Assembly: GCF_932294415.1 (NCBI RefSeq)
Contig: NC_065535.1
Location: 90,040,862 to 90,104,861 of the forward strand
Origin: Quercus robur
Taxonomy: Eukaryota > Streptophyta > Magnoliopsida > Fagales > Fagaceae
DNA length: 64,000 nucleotides
Direction of reading: 5' to 3'
Each line of letters begins with the position of its first letter. The first letter of the stretch is position 1. Shown here piece after piece: positions 1 through 9,727 of the stretch. The notes beneath the pieces were generated by a model that saw only the letters and a program-made list of their open reading frames with translations, was not told where the DNA came from and did no database searches. The position numbers and the translations under genes are program-made.

Positions 1-2370
1 GCCCAATCCTCCTATTTACAAACTCAAAGATAAAAATCATATATATACCTTGGGTCAGCCTTTTACAAGGAAGCAGAAGAACCCATTAGACAAGGCTCAC
101 AGCAATAGAATAGTAGTGCTGAGGGAGAAATATTAAAAAAAATATATATCCAATCAACTTTAGGTCAAAATTAAAATTGATCCTTCTATTATACTTATGC
201 TCAGTTGGACGAAAAAATCTATCACGGGCAGTGCAGAGCTTAGCAAGTGACAGTATTTTAATAACATATTTATTCAGAGAAAAACATCCACAAAAGAAAT
301 TAAAAGGAAATTCATGTAATCCACATTCACCATTCATCATAGAAATTAAAAATAACATGAATATCGAAAGGATTTATCTCTAAAGCAAACCTACAAAATT
401 AAACTAATCACAATTTTATGCGTACATGGATGTATCCAGTGTTAAAGATGCGTGAATGTTATTATTATGCATTAAAAAACATCGTCATGTGAATATGTGA
501 GCATAAAAACCTTAGATATGACTAGCATAAAAACCTTAGATATGACTTTTATTTATTGATATATGACAATGTTAAATGAAGTCACTTTTAACGAATAATT
601 TCTTAAGAAATATATAGTTTTTAAATTCATTAATCATATTACACCAATCGCACCTTAAAAATCCTAATGAGTAGTGGTAGTATTATACATTTTATTCACT
701 CCCACACATGTATATATGTTCACAATCTTAGGTCAATTGATAGAGATTAATCATGTATTTTCGGAAGCGTTGATATTTCCTTCTTCTTCTTCTTTTTTTT
801 TTTTTTTTTTTTTTCTAGTTAATAAAATCTTTGTAACTAATCCCTCCCCTTCCCATCTTTTAATTTTAGAATTTTTAAAATTATAACAAATTCCTCCAAA
901 AGAGAGAAAAAAAATGGATTCAACTTTTGTGAAACTTGAAACTCAAGCCTTAGCCTAGATCTTGAATTAAAATAAATTTAAATTTAAAATAAAAATAATT
1001 AAAAAGAGAATAAGAACTGAAATGGAAATTGACGAATAGGTCAACAATATCATATGAAATACTAAATGCCTATTTGAATTGAGGGGGAAGGGAGGGGGAT
1101 TAGAGAAAAATAGAGTAGAGAGAGAGTGAGAGAAGAGCGAACTAGGTTTCATCTACAAATGCTCGGTTTGGAGGGCCCGGTATTGACACATGGCGATATC
1201 ATTAATGCCATGAGATAGCCAACCAAAAGAAAGAGAAATATTTTTTTTTCCCCTATTAGGCTATGTAAGCTGCAACAAATTTCTTGGACATAAAGGCGGC
1301 ACCATTGATGACAAGGTCATCATCTGTTTTTTATTTATTTATCTATTTTTGTTTCGTTTTCATTTGCACATTTTAATCTAATTAATTTAATTTATATTAT
1401 TAAGTGGAGAATTCTAGGTGAGAAACTTCACTCGGAGATAGCAAACCTAATGTGCTCTTTTTTTTTTAATTAATTTTTCAATTTGATATCTTTATGGTTT
1501 CTTTTTCATTGCATTCAAGCTCAAGTTTTTTCCAAAGTTTTTGATAGAATTTTAGTCAACCGGCAATGACAATGTTTTTGTTTTGTTTTACTATATCTGA
1601 TTTATTGATGGGACAATCACTATCTTACAGCCTCCTTCCAAGTTTCAAACGTCTATCCTTCATACGAAATGGACTTCTCTTTCCCTCTGATTTTTCTTTT
1701 TCATACAAGACATGAGATGAAACTCATCACCATGGCTATTAAAATCGCCAAGCTGACGGTCGAACCAAATTTTTTTTTTTGTTTTGGAGAAACCGAACGA
1801 ATCTTTTTCGGAATGGACAGAATGGAATGGACTTTTATTGAAGAGTTTACTTTTGAAATCTTTTATTTTGAAAACTTCAAAGGGTATATAATATATCAAT
1901 TCTAATGCTTTACATTCTTCGTTCTACAAAAAAAGTTTTTTTTAAAAAAAGAAAAAGAAAAAAGAAAATCATGAACTCTATGTTTCGATGAGGCTCATAT
2001 ATTCTGTGAAAGTAGATTGTTTAAGTTTCTATCTAATCAATTTTTTTTCCTTTTGCAATTTATATTTTATTTTACAATTTAAATTACTTACATATATATA
2101 ATTTTATAAATTTTTTTTTTTGTAAAAATAGTTTTATTATAAAATTAATAGCAATAGATCTCATGTCTGAGCGAATTTGATATAGAAGCCAATATTTAAA
2201 GGCAGTCATTTAATATTGTCAAATATTGCTTTTAATTACCATATCAGCTTCGTTATCCTTTTTTTTTTTTTAATGGAAGGAAAGTCTATTCTTTTAAGTT
2301 ATTGGTATTGTCTTTCAAACAAGTAATTTTGTATGCCTTTTTTTTATTAAAAAAAAAATTATAGAAGAAA
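1..2370. other. AT-rich intergenic sequence, no gene supported
   Basis: No open frame here resembles a known protein and no exon series with matching splice phases was found. The stretch holds homopolymer runs (poly-T near 794-814, 1459-1468 and 2259-2271) and AT-rich filler typical of plant intergenic DNA. The small open frames near 1660-1905 lie on both strands of the same low-complexity sequence and look fortuitous. Confidence 0.6.
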
Positions 2371-2385
2371 AAATGGTTAGGAGGG

Positions 2386-2670
2386 GATGGTGACACCCGG
2401 CCCCAAACCACGCCCGGGCAAGATCTCATTTTTATGAAGTGTAAGGGGAACTACCTTTTTGCTATAGTTCGCTAGTGGAGAATGTATTCCTTGTTGAGTA
2501 AATAAGAAGAGTCGAGTCTTATTTATAGACAATAATATTATTGGATTAATGGTTTTCACATAAGGGTCCTCTTATGTGGAGAAAAGAAAAGACTTTTAGG
2601 AGAAAATAAATAGGTTTCTCCGAAAAGTTGTTTAGTACTTCTTTTGGTAATTTGTTAATTAGCATTGAGA
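2386..2670. repeat. LTR-like noncoding repeat fragment (tentative)
   Basis: A GC-richer patch (gacacccggccccaaaccac) abruptly follows AT-rich DNA and continues with sequence that reads like the noncoding part of a plant LTR. No second copy, flanking duplication or coding remnant is visible in this window, so the call rests on general resemblance. Confidence 0.3.
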
Positions 2671-2731
2671 GTTTATTTTTTTATTTTTTTTTGGGTGGAA
2701 AACGGGAGGTCTTATTTATATTATATAATGT

Positions 2732-3259
2732 TCATACATCACCAACATCTGAGCCTGGGACACATAGTCTAGTCATGCCCAGGCCAGTCAAATCCCTTAC
2801 ATAGTTAACATATACAAAATTGGGACAGGTACTATAGACAGTCAAAAGGTTCCGTTGGTGAGTTCCCCGTTTTGCCAAAGCGTCTGCACATTCATTTGCT
2901 TCACGATAAATGTGCTGCATACGCACTTCCCAGTCCTGCTCTAAGAGGTTCCTGCAATCATAAATTAAAGGCATCATATTAGTAGGGAAACTCGTATTGG
3001 GATTTGTTAACCAATTTAGTACCACTTTTGAGTCAAGTTCTAGGTAAATAAATTTAAATCCCCTAGTCCATGCCACGGCCAAGCCCTGCTTGACCGCGGT
3101 TAATTCAGCCATATTATTTGTTGCTAGACCCATGTGGAGAGAAAATCCTGATATCCATTGACCCAAGTGATTCCGCAAAATTCCCCCAGCTCCTGCTATA
3201 CCCGGATTACCTAGGCCACTTCCATCAGTATTAATTTTAATAAAGGGGTTGGGGAGCAT
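2732..3259 (-). pseudogene. LINE RNase H domain (terminal domain of ORF2)
   Basis: The 175-codon open frame is a plant LINE-type RNase H. The four acidic catalytic positions are all present: D12 in NTDGSG, E52 in NMAELTA, D76 in LELDSK and D126 in ECADALAKRG. In intact elements this domain degrades the RNA template during target-primed reverse transcription. Here it is a relic of a truncated element rather than a free gene. The frame is open although the upstream part of ORF2 is shifted. The methionine at 3259 is simply the first one in the open frame; the natural protein would be fused to the zinc-binding domain upstream. Confidence 0.8.
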
Positions 3260-3274
3260 ATGCCAGCGTATATT

Positions 3275-3874
3275 TTAGGGGATTTTGACTTGGGTTTGTC
3301 TGGCAGTGCTAGCTAGGTAGTAAAATTCCATAGTCGCTTGTACAGAGGAGTAGATAACACTATGTTGGGATCGAGATTGATCCCTGAAAATCCGCCCATT
3401 ACGAGCTAACCAAATATTCCAACAAGTGAAGGGGAAATATACATGCCAAGGAATTTGATGGGGCAGGATAACAACAGTCGTCGTTGCATTGTACCGTAAC
3501 CAGTCTTGTAACGACATTCGGAAGAAGGTTAGGGGCAAGATTCCTGGGGATTGTTGCCAGATCTCTTTCGCCCAGGGGTAGTCGCGTAAGATGTGGATGG
3601 TCATTTCCGGGGTATGGCACCGAGGACAATGAGTATCCATATGTGGACGCCCAAAAGCTAGGAATTGTGTAGTGGGCAACCGGTTGCGCATAGCCTTCCA
3701 TAAGAAAATTTGAATCTTTTGGGGGTAGGTTAAAGCCCAAATCCAATTCCATAGAGGTTTATTCCATGGTGCATGGTGTTGGTGAAAAAGAAATTTTGAA
3801 GCGGATTTTACAGAACAGGTACCATTGTTGTGGGGCCATAGGAAAGTATCTGTCAGTTGAGCAAATTGTGGCAC
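3275..3874 (-). pseudogene. LINE zinc-binding RT-associated domain (zf-RVT)
   Basis: The 199-codon frame has the usual features of the domain between plant LINE reverse transcriptase and RNase H: a tryptophan-rich start (KPLWNWIWAL), PQKIQIFLWKAMRNRLPT, then CPRCHTPEMTIHILRDYPW. The family normally has a cysteine in the RDCPW-like position. Here it is tyrosine, so one zinc ligand is probably lost. The domain lies just upstream of the RNase H frame with a short gap. This is family knowledge plus direct reading; no profile search was run. Confidence 0.8.
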
Positions 3875-4167
3875 AGGAATACCCTGAATGAGGTTTTGAA
3901 GTTGGGTGGCAAGAGGGATATTAAGAGCTTCAAAAGACCAAGTCTGATTGGTCCACAGCGAATGGACCCGACAGTCTTCATCATGAGGGAGAGGGGCCCC
4001 TCGATATAGCTACGAAGAGAGTCGTGAGGGAGCCAAGGGTCCTTCCATAGGCGAATAGTTTTTCCATCTCCTACTATCCAACTCATGCCTTGTCGAAGCA
4101 AATTTGCTCCTAGTGAGAAAGCAGTCCAAATATGCGACCCTCTTGAGTTACGCGGGCTAGTAAACAA
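3853..4167 (-). pseudogene. LINE ORF2 segment downstream of RT, frameshifted
   Basis: The frame carries GMSWIVGDGKTIRLWKDPWL, a hallmark of the region after the reverse transcriptase in plant LINE ORF2 proteins. It overlaps the zinc-binding frame by a few codons in a different phase, showing a frameshift near 3860-3970. Everything upstream, including the RT palm, is absent. Confidence 0.75.
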
Positions 4168-4441
4168 AGTTGTCTGTGGGATTTGTTAGCCTTTTTTTGG
4201 GTGAAAATATGTGTGTTAAAATGTATTAGGATATTATATATCATGGTATTACCATAATTACTTAAGTTTGTAGAATACCTTAGGTACTATAGTTTTGTAA
4301 TACTACAAACTACGTTGATTTTAGAGTTACCTCACTAATATAAGTTAGTCTAATGTATTCCTCTAAGTACCACATTTTGGGTTCATTGTAATACTCAATT
4401 CAAAATAGTAATGTGAGCACAAGTCATCGGGATAGCATGTT

Positions 4442-4445
<4 letters not shown>

Positions 4446-4496
<51 letters not shown>
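4446..4496. repeat. (CT)n microsatellite
   Basis: About 25 uninterrupted CT units, followed by a T-rich tract. No gene is visible in the surrounding 4191-4668 stretch. Confidence 0.95.
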
Positions 4497-4501
<5 letters not shown>

Positions 4502-4668
4502 CTTTTTCTTTTCTTTTTTTAATTTTAATAGTTTGTATGATTTGTGAGGTTTAGTTGAGTGTAATTATAATCCATATCATTGATAGTAAATTTTAGATGG
4601 CATTACATGTAAATATATACATGGAGTAATTAAGTGAGCCATGTTTGCTATTAAGAATCTAATCTAAT

Positions 4669-4861
4669 AAGATTGTATGAGTTGACCACCACACACCCTT
4701 GGTGTAGTGGTCACTCCACAAATATAAATGCTTGTGGGGTGTGGGGAGCAAGAGCCGGGATTCAAGTCTCCAGGAGGGAGTTTCACACACATATACACTT
4801 AGATTAGGTTAGAGTAGAAATTCTATCTTGTATCCAAAAAAAAAAAAAGATTGTATGAGTT
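4669..4861 (+). mobile_element. tRNA-derived SINE with 15-bp target-site duplications
   Basis: The body (4684-4848) contains a Pol III A box (TGGTGTAGTGG at 4700-4710) and a B-box-like GATTCAAGTCT at about 4759-4769, and ends in a poly(A) run. Perfect 15-bp direct repeats, AAGATTGTATGAGTT, flank it at 4669-4683 and 4847-4861. The second copy overlaps the A tail by two bases. This is a clean target-primed insertion. A shorter copy of the same family lies at 42425-42512. Confidence 0.9.
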
Positions 4862-4980
4862 ACTTTGGGTTCCTACTGTACATATTATCCACCAATGTGA
4901 AATAATTTTTCCATTTCAGATTTCTTGCTAGATGAGTGAATAATATCCTAATCATGAAAGGGAATTGCCACCATTATGAG

Positions 4981-5115
4981 TAATTCTTAAGTACTTTTGA
5001 AGTATGAAAAATGGTGCTCCCTCCTCTCATATTCATGGTGGACTCTCATATTCATGGTGGAGTCCACCATGAATGTGAGAAGAGAGAGCACAATTTCATC
5101 GTACTCTGGGAGTAC
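4981..5115. mobile_element. Small foldback / MITE-like inverted repeat
   Basis: The two halves are imperfect reverse complements, from ATTCTTAAGTACT at the left end to AGTACCTAAGAATT at the right, with a central stem around TTCATGGTGGACT and its complement AGTCCACCATGAA. A direct duplication of CTCATATTCATGGTGGA sits near the centre. The whole unit could fold into a hairpin with arms of about 60 bp. Target duplications and family are unclear. Confidence 0.6.
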
Positions 5116-5500
5116 CTAAGAATTTTCTCACCATTATTCTATTGCCAATGCTTGAAAATCATTTGGTTATTAATTCTTCATTCTACATCTTTAATATATA
5201 TATACCCATATTCATGATTCGAAACAAGAGATGTCTAATCTTTATTCCTTGATTTTCAATTAAGAGTCTCTAAAAGTTTTAGGGGAAAAGGTTAACTATA
5301 TAATGTAATTTATCCTATTCCTAATTTATATGTAAGTGAAGAAAAAAAAAATCCATGAAGAGACTTTTTCCGTTATTTTAATATGGTAGAAATAGACTAA
5401 TTCAACTTGCCATGATTGCATTGTTATATAAGCAGCCTCTATCTTGTTATTTTTCCCTATCTCAAAGAGTATCAAATATCAAACCTCCCTAGCTAGCACC

Positions 5501-6876
5501 ATGGAGTTGGATACACTTTTAGGTTTTATTGAAATTCTTGGAGAATCCCTCAAAAATTTCTTAAAACATGTGAAGCTCATGGCTTTCATCACCTTACTCA
5601 TCCTTTCTCTTCACTCATTGCTCATGTTGGCAAACATTTTCTATATTAAACCATTGCTCAATGATCTTATCACTAACGCCACCTCCCTACAACTTGCAAC
5701 TCCAATGCCCCTCATTTTTTTAGTCTTGTTTGTGCTTTTGCGGGAAGATTTATTTGGACTTTGTGGAGCCTAGTTTATGTTTGATCCAGTTGACGACCTG
5801 ACCCGACCCGAATAATGTTGCGTGGTTTTTAATAGAAGATTTTCTGAGGCTTAGTCCATGGAAGAAAAATATTTTGGCCCATTTGTAGCCCATTGTGAAA
5901 CTTGTGTGCAGGATGTAAAAAATGTTTTTTGGTGATTAGGGTTTTGGTTGTTGTCATTTTGAGAGATTGAAACATTGTATTGCCGCACTTGTATTTTTTC
6001 CTTGATAATAGTGAAATTCCTGCAACTCTGTGGACGTAAGCAAATTGCCGAACCACATAAATACTGTCTTGTGCATGTGATTATTATTATTTTTTTTTTT
6101 TGGCATGTGTTTTCTCTATTTTGTTTCTCACAGGTTTAGGAATTTCGAGTTAATTTCCTACAAGATCTCCATCTCTTTGCTGGGTTGGAATGGATTTTCA
6201 TTGTTACCATCTATGTCACATCCTTATTCTGTGCCGCAACCACAATCTTAGCATCAGGGGCAACACATAGAGGAATAGACATATCCATCAAAGTATTACT
6301 ATTGATCGAGTAGTGAAATCATGGAAAAGACCTTTCATTACTTTTTTTTACATTACTTTGTTCGAGTTAGGTTATAGTTTCCTAACATGGGCAACTCTCA
6401 TTCCCTTGGTGCTGATTTTTCCAGATCAAATTAACTTTATCTGCAACCATAATTTTCATTCTAGCTTTGGTTTTCCTTAGTTACTTGTCTGTTGTTTGGT
6501 ATTTAGCATTTGTGGTTTCGGTACTAGAAGAAAAACGTGGAATTGATGCACTAGGAAGGGCCGCAGAGCAAGTAAAGGGCTTAAAGTTAAATGGGTTTTT
6601 TTTCTGAATATTGTGTTTGGAATACCATCCTTCGTTATGATTCCGGGTTTTGGGTTGGTAATGTACCTAATGTTCAACAACAAACAATTAACAACAATTA
6701 AACTATCTATTGATTTACTTTTGGTCAATTGTCTGGGGCTGATCAAGATGTTTGAATTGATGGCGTTCACTGTCCTCTACTATGAGTGCAAGAATAACAA
6801 GGGAGAAAAAGAGATTGAGAGCTTAAAATGCGCTAAAATACCCACTGTAGCAGAGGTTAGTGTAGATATTCCCTAA
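5501..6876 (+). pseudogene. Decayed multi-pass plant membrane-protein gene
   Basis: The start MELDTLLGFIEILGES is followed by a hydrophobic segment (LMAFITLLILSLHSLLMLAN). Further recognisable blocks follow after a break: GLEWIFIVTIYVTSLFCAA from about 6180, VVKSWKRPFITFFY near 6310, an FILALVFLSYLSVVWYLAFV membrane segment near 6450, and FGIPSFVMIPGFGLVMYLMF from 6615. The blocks lie in different frames, so there are at least three frameshifts (near 6305, 6430 and 6605). About 350 bp of unrelated sequence separates the first block from the rest. I recognise the pattern as that of an uncharacterised family of plant transmembrane proteins with several hydrophobic helices; its function is not known to me. 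The gypsy element is inserted 34 bp after the last frame. Confidence 0.75.
5785..6130. other. Noncoding segment interrupting the membrane-protein pseudogene
   Basis: This stretch does not continue the protein. It contains CTGTGGACGTAAGCAAATTG followed by a T-rich tract, wording that resembles the end of some copia-type LTRs, and it ends in a splice-acceptor-like TTTGTTTCTCACAG. It could be an inserted LTR fragment or a decayed intron. No flanking duplication was found. Confidence 0.35.
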
Positions 6877-6909
6877 GAAAGGAAGGATGTTTCTCTGTGC
6901 AATGTAAAA

Positions 6910-6914
6910 GAAAT
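6910..6914. repeat. Target-site duplication GAAAT (left) of the gypsy element
   Basis: GAAAT directly before the TG of the 5' LTR matches GAAAT directly after the CA of the 3' LTR at 17190-17194. A 5-bp duplication is standard for LTR retrotransposon integration. Confidence 0.95.
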
Positions 6915-7405
6915 TGAAGATGATAAAATATAGAGCCTGACGGGCCTACCTTAATGGGCCTGACGGATTGGAACTGTTGGGCCTGTGTAAAGATTATCCC
7001 ATGCGCTTTGAAGGCCCATCGCTGACAGACACAGTAAGGGCCCATGATCCGAAATCTCTATCGCCTAGAAAAGCCCTAAGATCCGAAAATGGAAATACTT
7101 GTTCACCACGCTCAGAAGAATTTGAAGTAGAGTCCCACATGGAAAAGATTTGGAGACCAAGAAGGAAAAGCCAACTCTCTACCACTATAAAAGACCTAAC
7201 ACCCTCACAAATCAAGGTACGTTTAATTGACCCTCTCTAGCGCTCTAGAGTGGTGAGAAGAATTCTAACTTGACCTTCGGAGAGTGTTTGGCCGGCACCA
7301 CACCGGTGCTCTCTAAAGGTTTTCTTTCAATTGCTCTTGTTGTGCAGGTTCGCTTTGAGTCGCGAGTGCGGTGTGACCTATTGGTGATAATTTTCGGCAT
7401 CATCA
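6915..7405 (+). repeat. 5' LTR of the gypsy element
   Basis: 491 bp, starting TGAAGATGAT and ending GGCATCATCA. It differs from the 3' LTR at four sites: CTCACAA/CTCGCAA, ACTTGACC/ACTTAACC, and two in the TTTCTTTCAATT/TTTATTTCGATT stretch. A TATA box (TATAAAA, 7186-7192) divides U3 from R. GACGG occurs twice near its start (about 6940 and 6962). Confidence 0.97.
7186..7192 (+). promoter_or_regulatory. TATA box in the 5' LTR
   Basis: TATAAAA in the context CACTATAAAAGACC. It is the only good TATA box in the LTR and would place the transcript start near 7217, leaving about 190 bp of R-U5. The same motif lies at 16970-16976 in the 3' LTR. Confidence 0.75.
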
Positions 7406-7425
7406 GTTGGAGCCGTCTGTGGGAA
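7406..7425 (+). other. Candidate primer-binding site
   Basis: TTGGAGCCGTCTGTGGGA starts two bases after the LTR. Its TGG can pair with a tRNA 3' CCA, and the position is right. I cannot name the priming tRNA with confidence from the sequence alone. Confidence 0.6.
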
Positions 7426-7463
7426 CGCGTAGCACTTCATCGCTTCCTAGACAAAAGAGTTAC

Positions 7464-9122
7464 ATGGTACTCACTCGCTCAATGGCAACCACTAATGACG
7501 TTCAAGAAGAAGAAGCCCCTACAACTGCCCTTGAGAAACAGGTCAGGACGCTCGCCACAGCCGTGGAGCGCCTCACCAAACAAAACCACGACCTAGAAGA
7601 GCAGCTGAACCAAAAGAATGCGGCGGTCAATAACCAAGAAGTGGATCAAGAAGGGACCAGCGCTGAAAGGAGAAATCAGGACGGACCACAGGAGAGTAAC
7701 GCCCCGAGCAGACCAGTGCGACGGGACACTAGCATCCCTTCCCTAATGAATACGGCTCCACAACCCATCATCACGGAGATGCAGGCGATGAAGGAACAGA
7801 TGGAAGTAATGATGAACGCTCTCAAGGGGCGAGTGTCAAGTGATCTTGACGACCTTGTCAACCGGACTGACTTGCCATTCACAACAACCGTCAACTCCTT
7901 CCCCCTGCCGAGTAAGTTCCGCATGCCAAATATGGATAGTTATGACGAAGTCAAGGACCCTCTAGATCACCTAGAGACCTTCAAGACCCTGATGCACCTT
8001 CAGGGAGTGGCAGACGCGATTATGTGCAGGGCCTTTCCTACAACCCTAAAGGGCGCAGCAAGGATTTGGTTCAGCCGGCTAGCACCCAACTCCATCAGCA
8101 CCTTCAAGGAGCTAAGTGCTCAATTTACTACGCACTTCATCGGAGGACATCGGTATAGGAAATCCACGGCTTGTTTAATGAATATCAAGCAGCGAGAGGA
8201 GGAGACGTTACGGGCCTACATATCACGCTCCAATAAGGAAGCGCTCTCGATCGACGAAGTCGACGACAAGATACTGGTAGCAGCATTCATGAATGGGCTG
8301 AAGGGGGGTAAGTTTTTGTTCTCCCTATACAAAAACGACCCAAAGACCATGTCGGAGGTGCTTTACAGGGCCACCAAATATATGAACGCTGAAAATGCGC
8401 TATTAGCCCGAGAATATAGACCCAAGAAAAGAGACAGACAAGAGGATCCCCGACAGGACCAGGGGCGGAAGAAAGGAAGGATGGGAGTCCGAAGGGAGGA
8501 GAGACGTCCAAAACCCATGGGCGGAAGGTTCACAAGTTTCACCCCGTTAACCGCTCCGATAGACCAAGTCCTAATGCAGATTAAGGACGAAGGGTCCCTA
8601 ACGTTTCCAGGAAAGCTGAAGAGTGATCCCAACAAAAGGTCCAGAGACAAATATTGCCGCTTCCACCGTGACCATGGTCACGACACAGCCGATTGCTACG
8701 ACTTGAAGCAGCAAATCGAAGCCCTTATCCGACAAGGGAAGCTACAGAAGTTCGTCAGCAACGAGAGAACGGATCAACCCCCACAAGAACAACACCCCCG
8801 CCGAGGAAACGAGCGACCAAGACCCCCATTAGGGGACATAAGGATGATAATCGGAGGAACAGCAGCGGCCGGATCGTCAAAAAAGGCTCGCAAAACATAC
8901 CTTCGGATGGTACAGAATGTCCAGTTGGTGGGCACAGTGCCAAAGATAGCAAGAAGGGAAGGCCCCATTATCGGGTTCTCGGAAGAGGATGCACGGCGCC
9001 TACACCATCCACACGACGATGCCCTCGTCGTCAGCATGCGGGCAGGAGACTACAACATGCACCGAGTGTTGGTCGACAACGGCAGCTCGGCCGATATCTT
9101 GTACTATCCGGCGTTCCAGTAA
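7464..9122 (+). CDS. gag polyprotein of the gypsy element (runs into the start of protease)
   Basis: I start the protein at the ATG at 7464 (MVLTRSMATTND); the open frame extends further upstream only through non-ATG codons. In order: a coiled-coil stretch (LEKQVRTLATAVERLTKQNH), a retrotransposon gag capsid core around residues 175-300 (GAARIWFSRLAPNSISTFKE), a basic linker, a CHHC zinc knuckle at about residues 398-412 (CRFHRDHGHDTADC) and the beginning of an aspartic protease (LVDNGSSADIL). Gag packages the genomic RNA into virus-like particles in the cytoplasm. The frame ends in a TAA at 9120-9122 that lies inside the protease, so the stop looks like a mutation rather than a natural terminus. 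Confidence 0.9.
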   Translation: MVLTRSMATTNDVQEEEAPTTALEKQVRTLATAVERLTKQNHDLEEQLNQKNAAVNNQEVDQEGTSAERRNQDGPQESNAPSRPVRRDTSIPSLMNTAPQPIITEMQAMKEQMEVMMNALKGRVSSDLDDLVNRTDLPFTTTVNSFPLPSKFRMPNMDSYDEVKDPLDHLETFKTLMHLQGVADAIMCRAFPTTLKGAARIWFSRLAPNSISTFKELSAQFTTHFIGGHRYRKSTACLMNIKQREEETLRAYISRSNKEALSIDEVDDKILVAAFMNGLKGGKFLFSLYKNDPKTMSEVLYRATKYMNAENALLAREYRPKKRDRQEDPRQDQGRKKGRMGVRREERRPKPMGGRFTSFTPLTAPIDQVLMQIKDEGSLTFPGKLKSDPNKRSRDKYCRFHRDHGHDTADCYDLKQQIEALIRQGKLQKFVSNERTDQPPQEQHPRRGNERPRPPLGDIRMIIGGTAAAGSSKKARKTYLRMVQNVQLVGTVPKIARREGPIIGFSEEDARRLHHPHDDALVVSMRAGDYNMHRVLVDNGSSADILYYPAFQ

Positions 9123-9727
9123 ATGAGGATTGACAGGGAGCAGCTAATACCGACAAACGCCCCGCTCTTTGGTTTCGGAGGGAGTAGGGTATTCCCTTTG
9201 GGCGCGGTCACATTATCGGTGACAGTAGGAGATTACCCCCAACAAATCACCAGGGACGTGACATTCTTGGTGGTCGATTGCTCGTCCGCCTACAATACTA
9301 TTCTTGGACGACCTACGCTCAACTCGTGAAAGGTGGTAACATCAACTTACCACCTAATGATCAAGTTCCCAACGGAGTATGGGGTAGGAGAGCTACGCGG
9401 AAGTCAAGTTGCCGCACGAGAATGCTACGTAGCTATGATGGAGATGGAAGACCAAATCCAGGCCTTGAACATAGAAGAGCACTGAACGATGGCAGAACCC
9501 ACAGAGAAGCTAGAGGAGATAACTCTCGACAGTTCCAATCCGGACAGAACAACCAAGATCGAAACGCTTGCCAAACCCGCAATCCGTCAAGAGCTCGTAG
9601 CTTTCTTGAGGAGCAATAAGGATGTGTTCGCCTAGAGCCATGACGATATGCCGGGAATCGATCCCTCGGTCATGGTACATAAATTGAATGTATTGCCCTC
9701 ATTCCACCCATTCGACAAAAGAAGAGA
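9060..9727 (+). pseudogene. Protease and protease-RT linker, broken by four stops and a frameshift
   Basis: The aspartic protease active-site motif DNGSSAD lies near 9076, and the flap and C-terminal part (TILGRPTLN) continue to 9326. In the gag frame, stops lie at 9120 (TAA), 9327 (TGA), 9483 (TGA) and 9633 (TAG). At about 9711 one base appears to be missing, after which the pol frame continues in the next phase. Each stop can be explained by a single C-to-T or G-to-A transition. In a working element the protease cleaves the Gag-Pol precursor. Here translation could not pass this region. Confidence 0.85.

Larger units (their letters stand above)
2676..4190 (-). mobile_element. 5'-truncated non-LTR (LINE) retrotransposon, 3' part of ORF2
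   Basis: Read on the minus strand, this is the end of a LINE ORF2: the post-reverse-transcriptase region (about 4167-3853), a zinc-binding RT-associated domain (3874-3275) and a terminal RNase H domain (3259-2732). A T-rich run at about 2671-2692 is the poly(A) tail on the minus strand, which fixes the orientation. The first two pieces lie in different frames, so at least one frameshift separates them. The catalytic RT core is missing, as expected for a 5'-truncated insertion. A related, more decayed copy lies at about 22171-22930. No convincing target-site duplication was found. Confidence 0.85.

Noticed and set aside
7217..7347. Possible intron in the LTR (AAG|GTACGT ... TTGTGCAG)
   Set aside because: The splice sites look good, but the predicted transcript start from the TATA box is almost at the donor, leaving no exon before it. 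Removal would also delete much of R-U5 needed for reverse transcription.
8774..9037. Minus-strand and alternate-frame ORFs inside gag (also 8287-8650 and 10637-11184)
   Set aside because: They overlap the well-supported gag-pol frames and encode nothing recognisable; they are shadow frames.
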